This document shows positions 1-12,600 of a stretch of DNA of 64,000 nucleotides, piece after piece; the stretch's first letter is position 1, and the number at the start of each line of letters is the position of its first letter. The translations under genes and the position numbers were made by a program. The stretch lies in NCBI GenBank assembly GCA_016859345.1, contig CM029122.1, positions 665,501 through 729,500 of the forward strand. Direction: 5' to 3'. The notes under the pieces were generated by a model. That model saw only the letters and a program-made list of their open reading frames with translations. It had not been told where the DNA came from and searched no databases. The stretch is from Istiophorus platypterus (taxonomy: Eukaryota; Chordata; Actinopteri; Istiophoriformes; Istiophoridae).

Positions 1-213
1 CTCCACGAGGATCAGCTGGTTCTGACCGAGCGCTGGGGGAGCAGCCTGCAGCTGTGATGACATCCAGGTGTCAGAAGCTGGATCGGAGGGGGCAGGGTCA
101 GCAGGAGGCGGAGTAGGAGGAGCTTTTGTTTCTGTGGTTACAGCTGTGGGTGGAGGGAGAGCCCAGTCAGCTGATCCAGGATCTGCAGACTGAGTGGAAA
201 ACCTAATGTTAGG
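1..213 (-). CDS. Second coding exon of an unidentified gene, cut by the left edge
   Basis: On the minus strand this stretch is open in the frame that continues the exon at 993-1163. Its Pro/Thr/Ala-rich product contains the segment LGQNQLILVE at the window edge. The proposed acceptor AG lies just before 213 and has no good pyrimidine tract, but it is the only nearby acceptor that keeps the frame open. A transcription regulator with an acidic, low-complexity N-terminus is possible. CARF, a same-strand neighbour of BMPR2 in mammals, is one candidate, but similarity is too weak to name the gene. Confidence 0.5.
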
Positions 214-992
214 CTTTGTGTCTCTGGCTGGTGGAGAAAGAGCAAAAAAAAACAAAAAAAAAAACAAAAAAAAAACAGTGCCAAGTCCGATTATTGGTCC
301 TTATGATGACAACCGGTCACTAACAAATTTACCAAAACTCCAAAACATTTGATAAAATGTGAAATTTTATTTTCTGAGGCCTGACCTGTAGGAGAAGCTC
401 TGGTGCTACACTTATGTGTTTCAACTAAACCTCCTGTTGGTGGTATTCGCCCTATCTATGGTGTAGCCCATCTTCGTTATGGTTTTTATTTGTAAGTATG
501 AACTTGAGCTGGATTATTCTAGGACATGTTTTTTTCCTCTTGAAAAAAGCCAAATAACACGGCCTCGACTTTTATCCTGCTTGAAATTGTTTCTGTAAAC
601 TGACTTTTATTTTGGGTTGAAATAAATTGAAACTGTTGAAAGACACATATGAAATAATTGAAGCTGACAATACAGGTACATAAAATGAGATGAACTTTAA
701 TCTTTTCAATCCCACAAGGAGCATTTTGCAAACCTTATATAATAGTCAGATTAACAAGGGTTGAAACAAGCCAAAAAAAAGTGTTCCTTTTGAAGAGAAC
801 ATTTGATAATGAGACCATTTTGTTATAGAAGCCCCAGTTTATGGTCTCAATGTGTTTCAGAAGTTTTGTCAACCTTTCTTACATCAGGTCACTTATCTAA
901 AATCTTTAAACTTAAACCAAAGAGGACAAAGATTAATCTGAGCAGTACCGTTTCTACCTTAACCTAACTGACCCAAAAGCAGTCTGTCTCAC

Positions 993-1163
993 CTGTTCAG
1001 GCCCAGGACAGGTGTTTATGTCAGCCACTGCCTCCATGGTAACGACCCCAGAGTCAGACGGATCCAGCTCTGTCTCCATGGTAACGACCCCAGAGTCAGA
1101 CAGAACCAGCTCCGTCTCCAAAGTAGCGGCCCCCGGATCCAGCTCCACCTGCCGGTCCTCCAT
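993..1163 (-). CDS. First coding exon (57 codons) of an unidentified minus-strand gene
   Basis: An ATG at 1163 in good context (G at -3, G at +4) opens 57 codons that end in a consensus donor (CAG then GTGAGA) at 993. The product is acidic (Glu/Asp/Val/Thr-rich) and contains an almost perfect tandem duplication of a 14-residue unit of the type ETELxxSDSGVVTM. There is no signal peptide or membrane segment. An acceptor-like CAG lies about 24 bases upstream of the ATG, so a non-coding first exon further right is likely. The gene has the same orientation as bmpr2 and lies downstream of it. CARF is a guess from mammalian gene order. Confidence 0.6.
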
Positions 1164-2384
1164 CTCTGCCTGACATCACTGAAACCTGCATTCAAGAGGA
1201 TAAAACACGTTTTATTTTCACATTAACTTCTTCTCACCATCTCAACTCCCAAAGCCCAGCTGAGACCTGCACTGTGTTTGTTTTGTCCAAACCTCCACAT
1301 TATTAACGATAAACTGCAGTTATTTAAACACTTAAAAAACAAAGCAGCAAAGCTTCACATCTGAGAAGCTGGAAACAAGAAAAAGTTTCCTGAAAAAAAA
1401 TCAGCCGTCATCCGAGTGGTTACCAGCTGATTTAAATGTCCCCGTATCTACTGTTGAGCTGTTTCATCCATAACAAAACAAATTTTAGAAACTCATCGTC
1501 TGTTTTATAGCATTAAAGGAAATACTCAAGTAGAATACAAGTACCTCAAGACTGTAATTATGTACAGTAATGAGTAATACTACTTAAGTTGTAATAGTGA
1601 GGAAATTTACTTAGTTACTTCCCAACACCAGTGACTGTCATTATGCAGGTGTTTATCCTCATCTTACAGAGTTTAACGTGGCAGCTGACACCAATGTGGT
1701 GATTATAAAAGTTTCAGTTCATTCAGAAAGTTTTCAGACCTGCACTGTTTTCACATGTCGTTATGTTGCAGATGCTAAAGTCATTTACATTCATTTTTCC
1801 CTCATCAATCTATATTTGAACTGTATTTGAACTGTTCGACATTTTTTTCTTCTACAGGTTCTAAACTTTAGCTCATTTTCTCTGAAATAAAATAATAGAA
1901 CTACATTAAAAAAAACAAGTCTCAGCTTTGATCTGAGCAGGTTCACATCAGTATGGGGAGAAGGGTGTTCAAGGTTCACTCTAGATAAACAACTGAAGAG
2001 ACAATCACACCATGATTTTATAGCAAAGAGTAAATGGTTAAATGTGTAACAGTAATATTGTATCCTGTAAATTCACTAAATGTTCCATTTTTATCTGAAC
2101 AGGGACCAGTATTTGTAGCTGTCAGGTAAAAGCAATGGAACAGCTTAATGAGAAAGTCACATTACAGTTTAATACTCAGGTGAAATACACATTTCTTCGA
2201 TTTGTACAGCAGTAATTTAGTAAATGTGGTGCGTTACATTACTCCACCGCGCTACATTGTAATTATGCGATTAAAGAGCAGTTTAAACCTAAGAAACTGC
2301 TCTTTATCGACCCGGAGCTGGACTGAATGTTAGCATGAGGGTAACAGTAACCTAACGTTGCACTCACTTAAAACCCCTCTCGGT
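1164..2384. other. Intron or 5' flank of the left-edge gene; no coding exon seen
   Basis: AT-rich DNA with no convincing exon. Positions about 1513-1630 hold a fragment of the dispersed MITE-like family described at 27510, here in reverse orientation (tracts such as actcaagtag and acttagttacttccc). The remainder shows nothing I can name. Confidence 0.5.
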
Positions 2385-2606
2385 TAGCGCTGAGCTAGCC
2401 GCCCGCTAGCTCTGAGCTAGCCGCCCGCTAGCGCTGAGCTAGCCGCCCGCTAGCTCTGAGCTAGCCGCCCGTTAGCGCTGAGCTAGCCGCCCGCTAGCTC
2501 TGAGCTAGCCGCCCGTTAGCGCTGAGCTAGCCGCCCGTTAGCTCTGAGCTAGCCGCCCGCTAGCGCTGAGCTAGCCGCCCGTTAGCTCTGAGCTAGCCGC
2601 CTCTAG
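2385..2606. repeat. 22-bp hairpin minisatellite, ten units
   Basis: Ten units of 22 bp start at 2392 and recur exactly every 22 bases up to 2590. Two unit types (ending ctct or gcgct) alternate, giving an apparent 44-bp higher-order period. Each unit carries gagctagc, a five-base cgccc spacer, then gctagctc or a close variant, so single units can fold into an 8-bp-stem hairpin. The array is GC-rich in an AT-rich setting and lies upstream of the first coding exon at 1163, in what may be promoter or 5' UTR sequence. Confidence 0.9.
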
Positions 2607-3445
2607 CTCCTCTCCGCTGTCTGACATATTTATATCAGCGAGGAAATGAAAACGAGTCGCCCGACCTCGTCTTCGGTCGTTTCCTCCTCCGTGATACATC
2701 CAACACGTTTATACTCAACCCTTTTGACCCTCAGCAGACACCGTCATTTCATATTAGTTTATTGTGCCTACATTGTACCGCTGAGTGGCGCTGTTGTCCC
2801 CTAAAAATCATCATAAGGCTTAAATCCATGCACACGCCGCGCACCAAACTCTATGTACAATTCTCACAGTTTTAATATTATATAGAATATAAAGATACAC
2901 TTTTTTTCGGCACGCCTCTCATACAAAATGCTCATTAGCAATAATAAGCAGGGAATCTCATGCCTAACTCATTTTTAAAAAAATGATAATAATTCCCTAC
3001 TTAACTCTATAAATAAAGACATTGGAGAGTGACAATGGGACACTTTTAGATTCTGCATGTCTCTTACAACAACAATATTGAGTGCTATTTTAAATAATTT
3101 CTCACTAAACTCCATTTAAAAAGCTCACATTTTAATATTTTCGTGCTTCCTGCTAAATGACCCCACCTTGAACATAACAATATATGTAAATCATAAATGG
3201 GAATGCCCCACACTTCAATTCGGCATGACTCTCATATCAAAACATCATGACCAGTAATGGGAAAAGAATGCCGTGAAAAATGAAGCACGGGTATTTTCCT
3301 GCTTACTGTACAGACAGATGCAATCTAAAACATGTAAATAGAAAAGACACCCTCTTCATGTCTAAAACAATAATACCACACATTTAGGGATGTTTAAATG
3401 AATGTCACACCAAACTCCATTGAAGAAAATCTATCAGTATAGCAT
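2607..3445. other. Intergenic AT-rich stretch without genes
   Basis: The first 150 bases are CpG-containing (cgagtcgcccgacctcgtcttcg region) and may be the promoter or non-coding first exon of the left-edge minus-strand gene. The rest is AT-rich and shows no exon, RNA gene or named repeat. Confidence 0.4.
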
Positions 3446-4355
3446 TTTCCATACAATATGTCCTCTTCTTTTTCTTTCGGCTTTTCCCTTTAGGGGTCGC
3501 CACAGCGAATCAGTGTCCTCCATCTAACCCTGTCTTCTGCGTCCTCTTCACTCACACCAACTACCTTCATGTCCACTTTCACTACATCCATAAACCTCCT
3601 CTTTGGTCTTCCTCTAGGCCTCCTGCCTGGCAGTTCAAAACTCAGTATCCTTCTACCAATATATTCACTATCTCTTCTCAGGACATGTCCAAACCATCTC
3701 AGTCTGGCCTCTCTGACTTTATCTCCAAAACCTCTAACATGTGCTGTCCCTCTGATGTACTCATTCCTGAACTCATTCAGACTTCTTCTATCCGACACTC
3801 TTTTTACCTCCAGGACATTCCTAACAAGCTCCTCTTTCAAGATAACTCCTACTCCGTTTCTCTTCCTATCTACACCATGGTAGAACAACTTGAACCCTGC
3901 TCCCAAACTTCTAGCCTTGCTACCTTTCCACCTGGTCTCCTGGACACACAGTATGTCTACCTTCCTCCTCTGCATCATGTCAACTAACTCTCTACCCTTT
4001 CCTGTCATGGTTCCAACATTCAAAGTCCCTACTCTCAGTCCTAGCCTCTTGGCATTCCTCTTCTCTCTCTTCCTACGAACACACCTTCCTCCTCTCCTTC
4101 TTCTACCAACAGTAGTCCAATTTCCACCGGCACCCTGTAGGTGAACAGCACCGATGGCGGTCGTTGTTAACCCGGGCCTCGACCGATCCGGTATGGGATT
4201 CATAGATTTGATTCGCATGTTTGATTTGGCAAAAGTTTTACGTCGGATGCCCTTCCTGACACAACCCTCTGTATTTATCCGGGCTTGGGACCGGCACAAT
4301 AAGACACTGGCTTGTGTCCCCTTGCGACTACATTACATTTCCATACAATATGTCC
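3446..4355 (-). mobile_element. Internally deleted RTE-type LINE copy with 18-bp target-site duplication
   Basis: The element body (3464-4337) is flanked by the identical 18-mer tttccatacaatatgtcc at 3446-3463 and 4338-4355, a perfect target-site duplication. It reads on the minus strand: its 5' end is near 4337, and its 3' end carries a short A-rich tail near 3464. Both termini resemble, from memory, widespread fish RTE-type (Expander-like) elements. It is only about 0.87 kb long, far shorter than a full RTE element, because the centre of the reverse transcriptase ORF is missing. The perfect duplication suggests a recent insertion that needed proteins supplied in trans. Confidence 0.85.
3490..4299 (-). 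pseudogene. Fused endonuclease N-terminus and RT C-terminus of an RTE-type LINE, 269 codons
   Basis: One open frame of 269 codons. Residues about 85-170 match the start of an AP-endonuclease domain, with LNVGTMTG, the metal-binding QETRWKG motif and YHGVDRKRNGVGV. The frame then jumps directly to the C-terminal segment of the polyprotein (RLRWFGHVLRRD, PGRRPRGRPKRRF, DRVRWR). The rest of the endonuclease and all reverse transcriptase catalytic motifs are missing, so no autonomous activity is expected. That the frame stays open across the deletion suggests either youth or selection on a non-autonomous master copy. Confidence 0.8.
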
Positions 4356-7300
4356 AATATTGTTTAATGACATCTCATATACCGGTGCCTTAGATGTGAT
4401 ATTTACAGTGTGTCACACCAAACTCCATTTAACTCCATTTTTTATTTTCCTGCTTCAGTCAGATAAATATAAATAGTATAGTTATAAAAAAAATCTATAT
4501 ATAAAAAATACATATATAGTATAAATAGTATAATGGAAATGATACACTTAACTTGAGATGGTGATTGTACTTTATTGAAATTTACTGTCTCAGTCTTCTG
4601 CCAGTCCCACTTTACTGTTGTTACTGTCATTACCACTAATACTACGACCACCACGACTGCTGCTACTGCTCTCAAATGTACCGTAAAATAGTAAGAAATC
4701 ATTACAACAGACTATAACAAAGCAGAAAAACTTGCGTCATTGATTAAATGAAACACTCTGACACACTGGATCCTCTGCACTTTATTTAACGATGAATCGA
4801 AGCACATGATATTTTTATGTTTCCTTGACATGTATGTCCAATATATTGGGATGGAACTCTTTGTATGAACCACCAAGGTGGATTTACAGTCTGTAGGATT
4901 GTTCAACATGCTTTGTGTTAGAATAATGTGTCTGTATGTACAGCGATAGCATGTGTTAACAGTAAGGACTGACTTTTGAGCCAGCAGGATACAACACTAA
5001 CAGTATACAGTGGTGGTAACTGGTCCCATATGAAAGTATGCAATGTATAATACTGTATACAGAGTATTTACACTACTGGAAATGATCGCACATACTGTAA
5101 ATACACATGGATCAGCAAAGAAACACACAGAATATTCACCTAAAGACGAGGACATTCAAACGTCCCAGAATCATGAGAACCAGAGGATATACAGTAGTTA
5201 AACTCCAGTTAAGTAGTATGTCTTTTTATCTACAATATACACTGTTAGCCGTGGCAAAAGCTCCCCCATACTGCATCTGTTCTGTCTTAAATATATACAT
5301 GAACGGGGATATGAAATGGCGGAATTAAAAAAACATATCTACAGCTTCTGACGGCTAAAGCAAAATCAGAAATAATATAGATAACATTTCTGTGGTTTGA
5401 TGTTTCATGCAAGAAGCTTAACTGGGATAAGTTTGTTAATAATACATGTCGCAATAGTATAGATGACATGTAGATTATGATGATAACTATAAGCTAGGGT
5501 AAATGACTTAAAGGGATAACCCACCGGTGTGCGGCACTTTCTAGCACAGTTCAGTTTCAGAATTAATGCCTGGATGAAAGTTACTACTGTACCAGTTAGC
5601 AGAAGCCTAAATGTTTGTTCAGACCCCAAAGCAAAGCAAATCTTAAAGGCTGAGTGATGGTGTATAAGCGTCAAAGAAAAGACACGCCTCCATAGAAACT
5701 GAGATGAATACACATCAGCGTGAGTTTACAGTGTTTCAGCTCGCAGAAGATTCTTGGGTCATGTCTACAACCCGCAAGGTTAAGATGACTTCGGTATAAC
5801 TCTCCACGTGAAGCATTTATTGTGTTGGTCCAAATATATGTCAAATTTTTCTTCTGCAAATCAGGTGTGAAAAAGTGGGGGTTGTCTTATTATCAGGGCC
5901 ATCCTGTATTCAGGCCAACAAAGTAGAACTTGGGCAATGTCGTTGGGTTAAGAGGGAATGAAATGGCTGCAGCCCTTAAATGTCATAAGGTGTTATCAGC
6001 TTTCCACAATCACTGAAGAACTGGATCCAGACAGCAATAACAACAGGATGGCATCTGGATAGCCTGGTTTTGTAGCTCTGTATTTTGGTTGCCCTAAATG
6101 CAGAGTTGCTACAGAGCTCTATTTGAATTTTATGAAGTACAGTACAGATACTATATTCCAAAAGAAAAACTGTGAGTCATAAAAGTGAAAATGTTTCGTC
6201 TTAAGTGAGACATTTGTGCTTATTTCAAAGCTGTTTGCCTGAGAAGAGTCAAACTGCTTTGAGAAAAAGTGAAGGAAAATAAAAAAGAAATTCAGTTTCT
6301 GCTCTGTTATGGTATCAAGGTCTGAGCTGAACATCTGTAACGTCGTACATTCAAAGTCATGAATGATGCCAGGTACGAATTTGCTTTTTTCTCAGTCTGA
6401 AAGCACAAGGTTCTCAAACCTTCTCAAATACCAAGTTTATGTGGTGAAAAGAAGCTTCCAGAGCAGAGAAAACTGGGAAATCATTGTTTGACCAGTTATC
6501 CATTGCTTAAACATTAAAATTCATATAGTACCTGTGGTTACATAAAACCATTGGCATCCTGCTACTAGACGTCAGTTTTAGTTTTGTGGTTGCAGAGTCA
6601 GCATCCAAAACCAGTAAGTCTGGTCTGGGATCTACACTCAGTCCTGGATCTGGAGCTCAGTTAGTCCAAGACCAGGTCACGACGTATTCTACCTTCATGC
6701 ATTTCATGATGTTAAAAAAAATAAAATTAAAAAAAAAAAAAAATCTCAGGGCAGATCAGTATGTACATATTAGCAAATCTAAAAACAGTACAAACAGTAG
6801 AAAATACAAAAATAACAAAACAGCAATTCATTTGAGAAGGCATTTAAAAATTAATAAAATTAAAATAACATAATAATATAAATGACAATGTTAATGTGGT
6901 AGTTGACCATGTTGCATCACAATACTATCTTTAACACAAATCTGTCTGAGAACTAATCTGAAATTCAAGACAATAAACAGTAAAAGAAAACAGTCAGAAA
7001 ACAATGATGTACAAAGTTTATAAGGCCTGCGAAATGTTAATAAGTTGCACAAATAAAGGTTAAAATGTTACAGGTGTAACACATACATACATATACAAGT
7101 CAGCATTACAACCTGCCTTTATAAAACCACCCAGTCAAAATAAATGTAACTATAAATGGTCAGTTTTAGGTAAATGTTTTGTTTAAATAAATTTAAGAAA
7201 ATCTGGTTCATTAACTGCCCAGTTTCTCCTGGTTTTTTTTCACACCAAACTCTGTTCAAAAAATGTGGCATTTAAAAATTTTAAACATCTACTGCTACTA

Positions 7301-9164
7301 CTACTGCTGCTGCTGCTGCTGCTAGTTCTACTAAATGCCTATATCTTGCATTAACAACTTAAAAAGTATAGACTGTTAGAAACTGTTTCGATCTAGTTCA
7401 TACACCAAGTACTTGTTTTCAGCGTCTTCAACACCTAGTGGATGATAAGCAGGATGGGCCAGTTTACACCGGTTATACTAAAATAAAGTGCTGTGGATTG
7501 TGTGGGCATGTGCTGAATTTACCAAACTATATACATTTCCAGCAAGTTCTCAAAATTGTCCTTTAACTCACATTTTTAGCTACTTTCGAATGCACTTTCA
7601 GACTTTGTTAGACAATCACACAAGCATTAAGCAATTAGCAAAGCTACTTTTTAAAACCCAACTGATTCTCAATGGATTTGATGACTAAACAGCAGAATAT
7701 GTAAATAAGACAGCTTTGGAGTTGTTCGAAGGTGTATTTGTTGTTGGATCAAATCTGTCCAGGTTTCAGTCCGTAACCGTCTTCGGTCTGACAGTTCAGA
7801 CAAACCCCCTCCTTCTCTCTTTACCTCTTGCACATCTTTAAGTAAACAAGAAAACTGTGAGCCTTAGGGCCAAAATTACCGTTGTAAAGGTTCCCAAACA
7901 GGTTGCTCGTGGCCGAGGTTTCAAGGTTTGGTAAACTCCACAGGACCGTGGCTCATCTCTCTTTTCATTTCTTCTTGTTCCTCCAGACGTCATTTTCTTT
8001 TTCTTTCATACTTCCTCTGTCCTTCCAGCTCTGGCATGGTGATCACACCAGACTTCACAAAAAAGAAAGTGCTAATTAAAAGAATAAATATCCATCATCT
8101 GTTAACACATTTGAGCCAAACACGTGGTCGAGTAGGCATCATGAGCTGACTGCATAGCTAGATTTAGGGTGTAAAAGAAAAACTAATTTAAATCAAGCTA
8201 GACAATGTACAATGACACAAACAACACAAACAAAGAAAAGAATTAAGTGTCACTGTTTTTATCGTAATTGCACGAGGTTTCCATTATCAGCAGTTTGTAA
8301 GTTAAGTAGGCTAAATAACACCATCTTTGTTTAAAGTGCATAAAAAAAGCTTACGTTTGACTTGACCGAATCCTCTCTGGTCTCACTGGCCAGCAACATA
8401 ACACATCTACTAGCCACAGGCTGAGTCATAGCAGGAGCCCAGATATCTACCACAAAGGCGCTTCCTTAAGCTCATCACCAACGCAAAGACATTTCAAAGT
8501 CTTGGGCTATTCAGTACTCAGGTAGAGTCATATCCACATGTAACTAGCTTCATCAGGAGCCAGATTTTGGATTTTGAAGACCATGGGACCCTCAATCTTC
8601 AAAGAGGGTCAACGCCAAAAGCAGCTGTCACTGGCCACATCTACTAGCCACACAGGTATCAGAATCTTCACTCAACAACCGTCTGAGATTTTTGAGCTCA
8701 TGGCCAATTTTGTAAACCAGTATCAATGCCACATCTGCCAACCACAGGCAAGTCAGTGAGGGTCTGAAAGTTTGGCAAAAAAAAAAGTTCCTTCACTTAA
8801 CATTAAGAGATTCCTGTGCAATCTTGTTACTTTGGTAAGGTCAAGGTCACAGCTAAAAACAACCGCCCACACCCACTAGCCACAAGACTAGCTGCAGTAT
8901 CTTATTAAAGTTAAGGAATCACCTCAATTCACCACCAACAAAAATATATTTTGCACATCATGGGCATTAGTGCTACTTGGGAATGGTCATGGCTGAAAGT
9001 TTGAGGTCAAATGGTTACTGGACAGGACCATCTGACCAAAGTCCTTCAAAAAGTGTCTGGCTGAATCAAGAAAATCAAGATAAATACAGAAATCCAAACC
9101 CCACCTCTTTGTTTTGAACTTCATAAACAGCTCCTACAGCATGTCGGAGCTTACGTGCCATGAC
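4356..9164. other. AT-rich non-coding region downstream of bmpr2
   Basis: No exon with supported boundaries is visible across about 4.8 kb. It contains short trinucleotide tracts (about 4610-4675 and 7285-7323, the latter a run of ctg), a poly-A-rich patch at 6717-6745, and four imperfect copies of a ccacatctactagccac-type motif near 8398, 8635, 8735 and 8868. Part may be bmpr2 3' UTR, since the mammalian gene has a very long one. I cannot place its end. Confidence 0.4.
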
Positions 9165-9170
9165 TTTATT
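9165..9170 (-). terminator. bmpr2: Candidate proximal polyadenylation signal of bmpr2
   Basis: A canonical AATAAA on the minus strand (plus strand tttatt) lies about 170 bases past the bmpr2 stop codon. Other AATAAA hexamers occur farther left (near 5817, 4571 and 2757), so this may be a proximal site or unused. Confidence 0.3.
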
Positions 9171-9340
9171 GTGGGACATTTCCTGTTCCTCCAATTTAGC
9201 ATTAGGTTCAGTTTGGTGCCGGGGAGGCTGAATGGTATGACCGACTATGATCTCTTTTCCTCAACAAAATAGAAGGAAGACAAAGAATTGAAAAAAAATC
9301 TGCTGCCCTTTAAGAAAAGAAAACCTTTAAGTTAACAAAT

Positions 9341-9639
9341 TTAAAAGCAGGTCATCCCATCAGGCTCAGAGGTTGCAGTTGCCGTGGCTCCACTACCAAC
9401 CAAAAAGACAGCCATGCTGGATTTTGACTGGTTGATTTTAGGGATGCCAACACTTCCTGCTCTATGAATACCAGGCCAGACCTGGCTGCTGCTAGTGCCA
9501 CTGGTTTTGAACTCAAAGTCTGGGTCGAGAGCTGTATCCGTGGAAACAACCCATGAGGCTGGGCGCCATTTTTTCAGGGTGTAGGGTGTCTTCACACGAC
9601 GTTTTATTTTCTCCCCTGAAGCACTCAGACTGCCGTTAT
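9341..9639 (-). CDS. bmpr2: bmpr2 exon 18: C-terminus and stop
   Basis: Corresponds to human exon 13. It encodes the conserved KIKRRVKTPYTLKKWRPASWV block and ends in GMTCF then TAA at 9341-9343 (human ends GMNCL). The acceptor is gacag before 9639, and the first base pair completes a codon begun in exon 17. Confidence 0.95.
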
Positions 9640-12600
9640 CTGTCAGAGAAACATCACCTGAGGATTAGAGGAGAGGAAAAAACATTGGAAAACTGATGGA
9701 TCTATAACCTTTTAAAGAACTGAAATCACAGGTGCACATCATTGTATGACAATCATTTTGCTGTTTCTGCAGACCTCTATGCCAGTGAATGTGAGCGTAC
9801 AGTGTTTACTGTATGGTATTTTTCTCCCCTATGCAGGGGGACCAAAGTGCCCAGTCAAATGGTAAAATTAATTTCAGTGTATTGGTGATGTGATGTACTG
9901 ACTACTTGTGGGGGCAGTTGGTGCCCTACAGTGGCCCCCAAAGTAAACACCAATATTAGAGCCAGCAGGGAGCGACTAATCAGCCACCATAGCCTTTTAA
10001 AGTCACAATCTTAACAGATAAATTGACAGCGATTTATTTGAAACACACAGGATGTGTACCATTACCTCTCACAACTGTCTGAAGATCATGGAAATAAATT
10101 TATCCAAAGCACTTTACAATTTGCCTCTCATTTACACACACTCCCACAATGATGGCAGTGAGCTACCATGCAAGGTACTGGTTTGACTATCGGGAGCAAT
10201 TTGGGGTTCAGTGTCTTTCCCGAGGACACTTCAACATGGATGATAGGAAAAACGGTGGATTACAGCCCCATAATTAGTGGACAACTTGCAAAACTGAGCC
10301 ACTGCTGTTCCATTTCTGCTGTGGATCGTTTTAGACTCTAAAATTTATGCTATAAAACAGCTAATATGATAATTTCCTCCATTTTGGATTTTCAAGCCAC
10401 CTTAAAGGTCAGCGCTGTCTTGACAAACTTCAGTTGGTCACCAGCACAAATCTGCGAATCTCCCAAACTGAACTATATCCAAAACCTATATGCAAAGCTC
10501 TGTGCCAGTGGCTGTCTTTCAACCTTTGGGCACCACTTGCCAATGTTAAGAATCCATTGCTGACCAAGTGAACCACTCTTTGATAAGCTGACCTTGGTTT
10601 GTCTTGTCATTTCAGGGCTTAAAGTATAATAAAATATTTTTGGTAAGTTGATACAACAATTAGATACATAAAAGACAAACTGGGCAACTCATTCATGACT
10701 GCAGGGTAATATAAAAAGTTCTTCATTAGTCATGTAGCCCTGGTTCAATCCTATGTGGGAGCTTATGAACTTATTGAAGAGATAAGGAGTGACATCTGAC
10801 TGCAGGCTTGGAGTACAAAACATGAAATTGTTAACAATTTTACAATTGTTACAATTAGTTCTTAAACATCTAACCTTGACTTACCTGAGGAGATGCAGGA
10901 TGTGGACAGGTCCAGAGAACATGGACGTTCAGGCCTCCTGGATTTGGTCTGTCCCACCTGATTTAAGGATGAAACTTGGGGAGCTGCAGGTTCTGAAGCT
11001 GAAGCTTCTGTAAGAGCTGAGGTTTCTGAATCTTGAGATTCCAAAACTGGAGTTTCTGGAACTGGATATTGTACAACTGGACCTTCCAGAGGGGAACCTA
11101 CTAGATTCTCAACAGGAGCTTCTGGATCTGAGGCCGGGGCTCCTAGAGCTAGAGTCTCTGTAGTTGAAGGTTCCTGGGAAAAGGTATCTAAAACTACAAC
11201 TTCTGAAGATAATGTTGAGTCTTCAGGGGCTGGGTCCTGTGCCAGTGTACCTGGGGTCCCTGGGGTTTTTGCAAGTAGTATTTCAGTCGCTTTTGTTGAG
11301 CCAGAATCTGTATCCCTGCAGCTTGGTACACCAGCAATAGCAGTAGAATGGACCAGATGAGCCTTTGGATTTTGGGTATGTCCAGAGGTCAATGCTGGTT
11401 CTGCAATGATGGCTTTCTGGAGACACTTGCTTGTATCTGAGCCCTGGTCTCTATCCTGGGCAGTGGTAGAGGCATCTAGTGTTGAGGTGTGGCCAAGTGT
11501 AGCTGCTTCTGCTGGACTGGAGATCTTAATTTTATTTTCCAGATTTGAAAGTGGAGCAGTCACAGGGGATCCACTGATGTGCTGACTTGCCAGATGTGGC
11601 TCAGGTTTAGGACTGCTGATACCGCTGCCCTGACTGACCTCTGAACCCATCATCGTTTCAGGTTTACCCTCTAAACCCTTGACCTCTGATTCTGATGCTA
11701 TCCTATTGTTGTTGTTGTTGGAATTTGAGCCTCGTCCCGACAGGATGTTTCCAGCTCTTGACTGATGAAGATGAGGAGGGGGTTCGCTCTCAGCGGTAGA
11801 CTGTTCTCTACTCAACAGTGGTTCGTGTTCATCAGGACTGAAATTGAGTAGGTTTAGATGGCTGTCTTCTCCTCCCATCATCCCTGCCTCCACTTTGTCC
11901 TCCTCCTCTAGCTGTGGTCCTGCTGGATTGGTTCTACCTCCACCTATCATACCATTTGTCACTAGCGTCGGGACGCCTGCATTACAGCCGCTGGGGACCA
12001 CTGTTATCAAGTGGACTCTGTTCCCAGTCTCAACACTGCCTCTTGTGCTGGTGTTGTTGGTCACCGTGGTTACCAGGTGGGGCTCTGCAGCTGTGGCAAC
12101 TGTTACCGTGTTCATCTTAGCAACGCCCGTTTCTACCTGAAATAGAGCTCAGTCTCAATTTGTGATGCCATAGGATATAAAGTTTGTAATGAAATTCGTG
12201 CTTATTACTGCCATGCTTCTACGTGTCTTTCCACACCAAAGACTTGAATTTGAACTTAATCAGACATTATACATAGTTTCAGCTAGCTGTAGCCTAGCTG
12301 AAACAGCTAGCTGAAACTGATAATCAAAAGACCCTATTTAGAACCATCTATGCCATCAGAGCAGATCCTACCTGTCTGTGGTTTGACTTTAGTTTTCCCA
12401 GCTTAAGCCGAGAAGAGGCCTCTTTGGTGGTCTCCTTGGTTTTGTTGAGGAGGTGGAGGCTGGTGGGTCTCTGGGGAAGGTTCTGCTGTTTGGGGAGGTG
12501 GTGGATGGAGGAAGAAGGAGTATCAGGGCAAATAACACGCCTCAGTTCAGCTTGATGAGCTGACACAGATGTGTTGGCCTGGAGGAACCATGGAACAGAA

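Noticed and set aside
2385..2606. CRISPR array (regular repeats)
   Set aside because: Units are contiguous with no unique spacers, and the genome is a vertebrate; this is a minisatellite.
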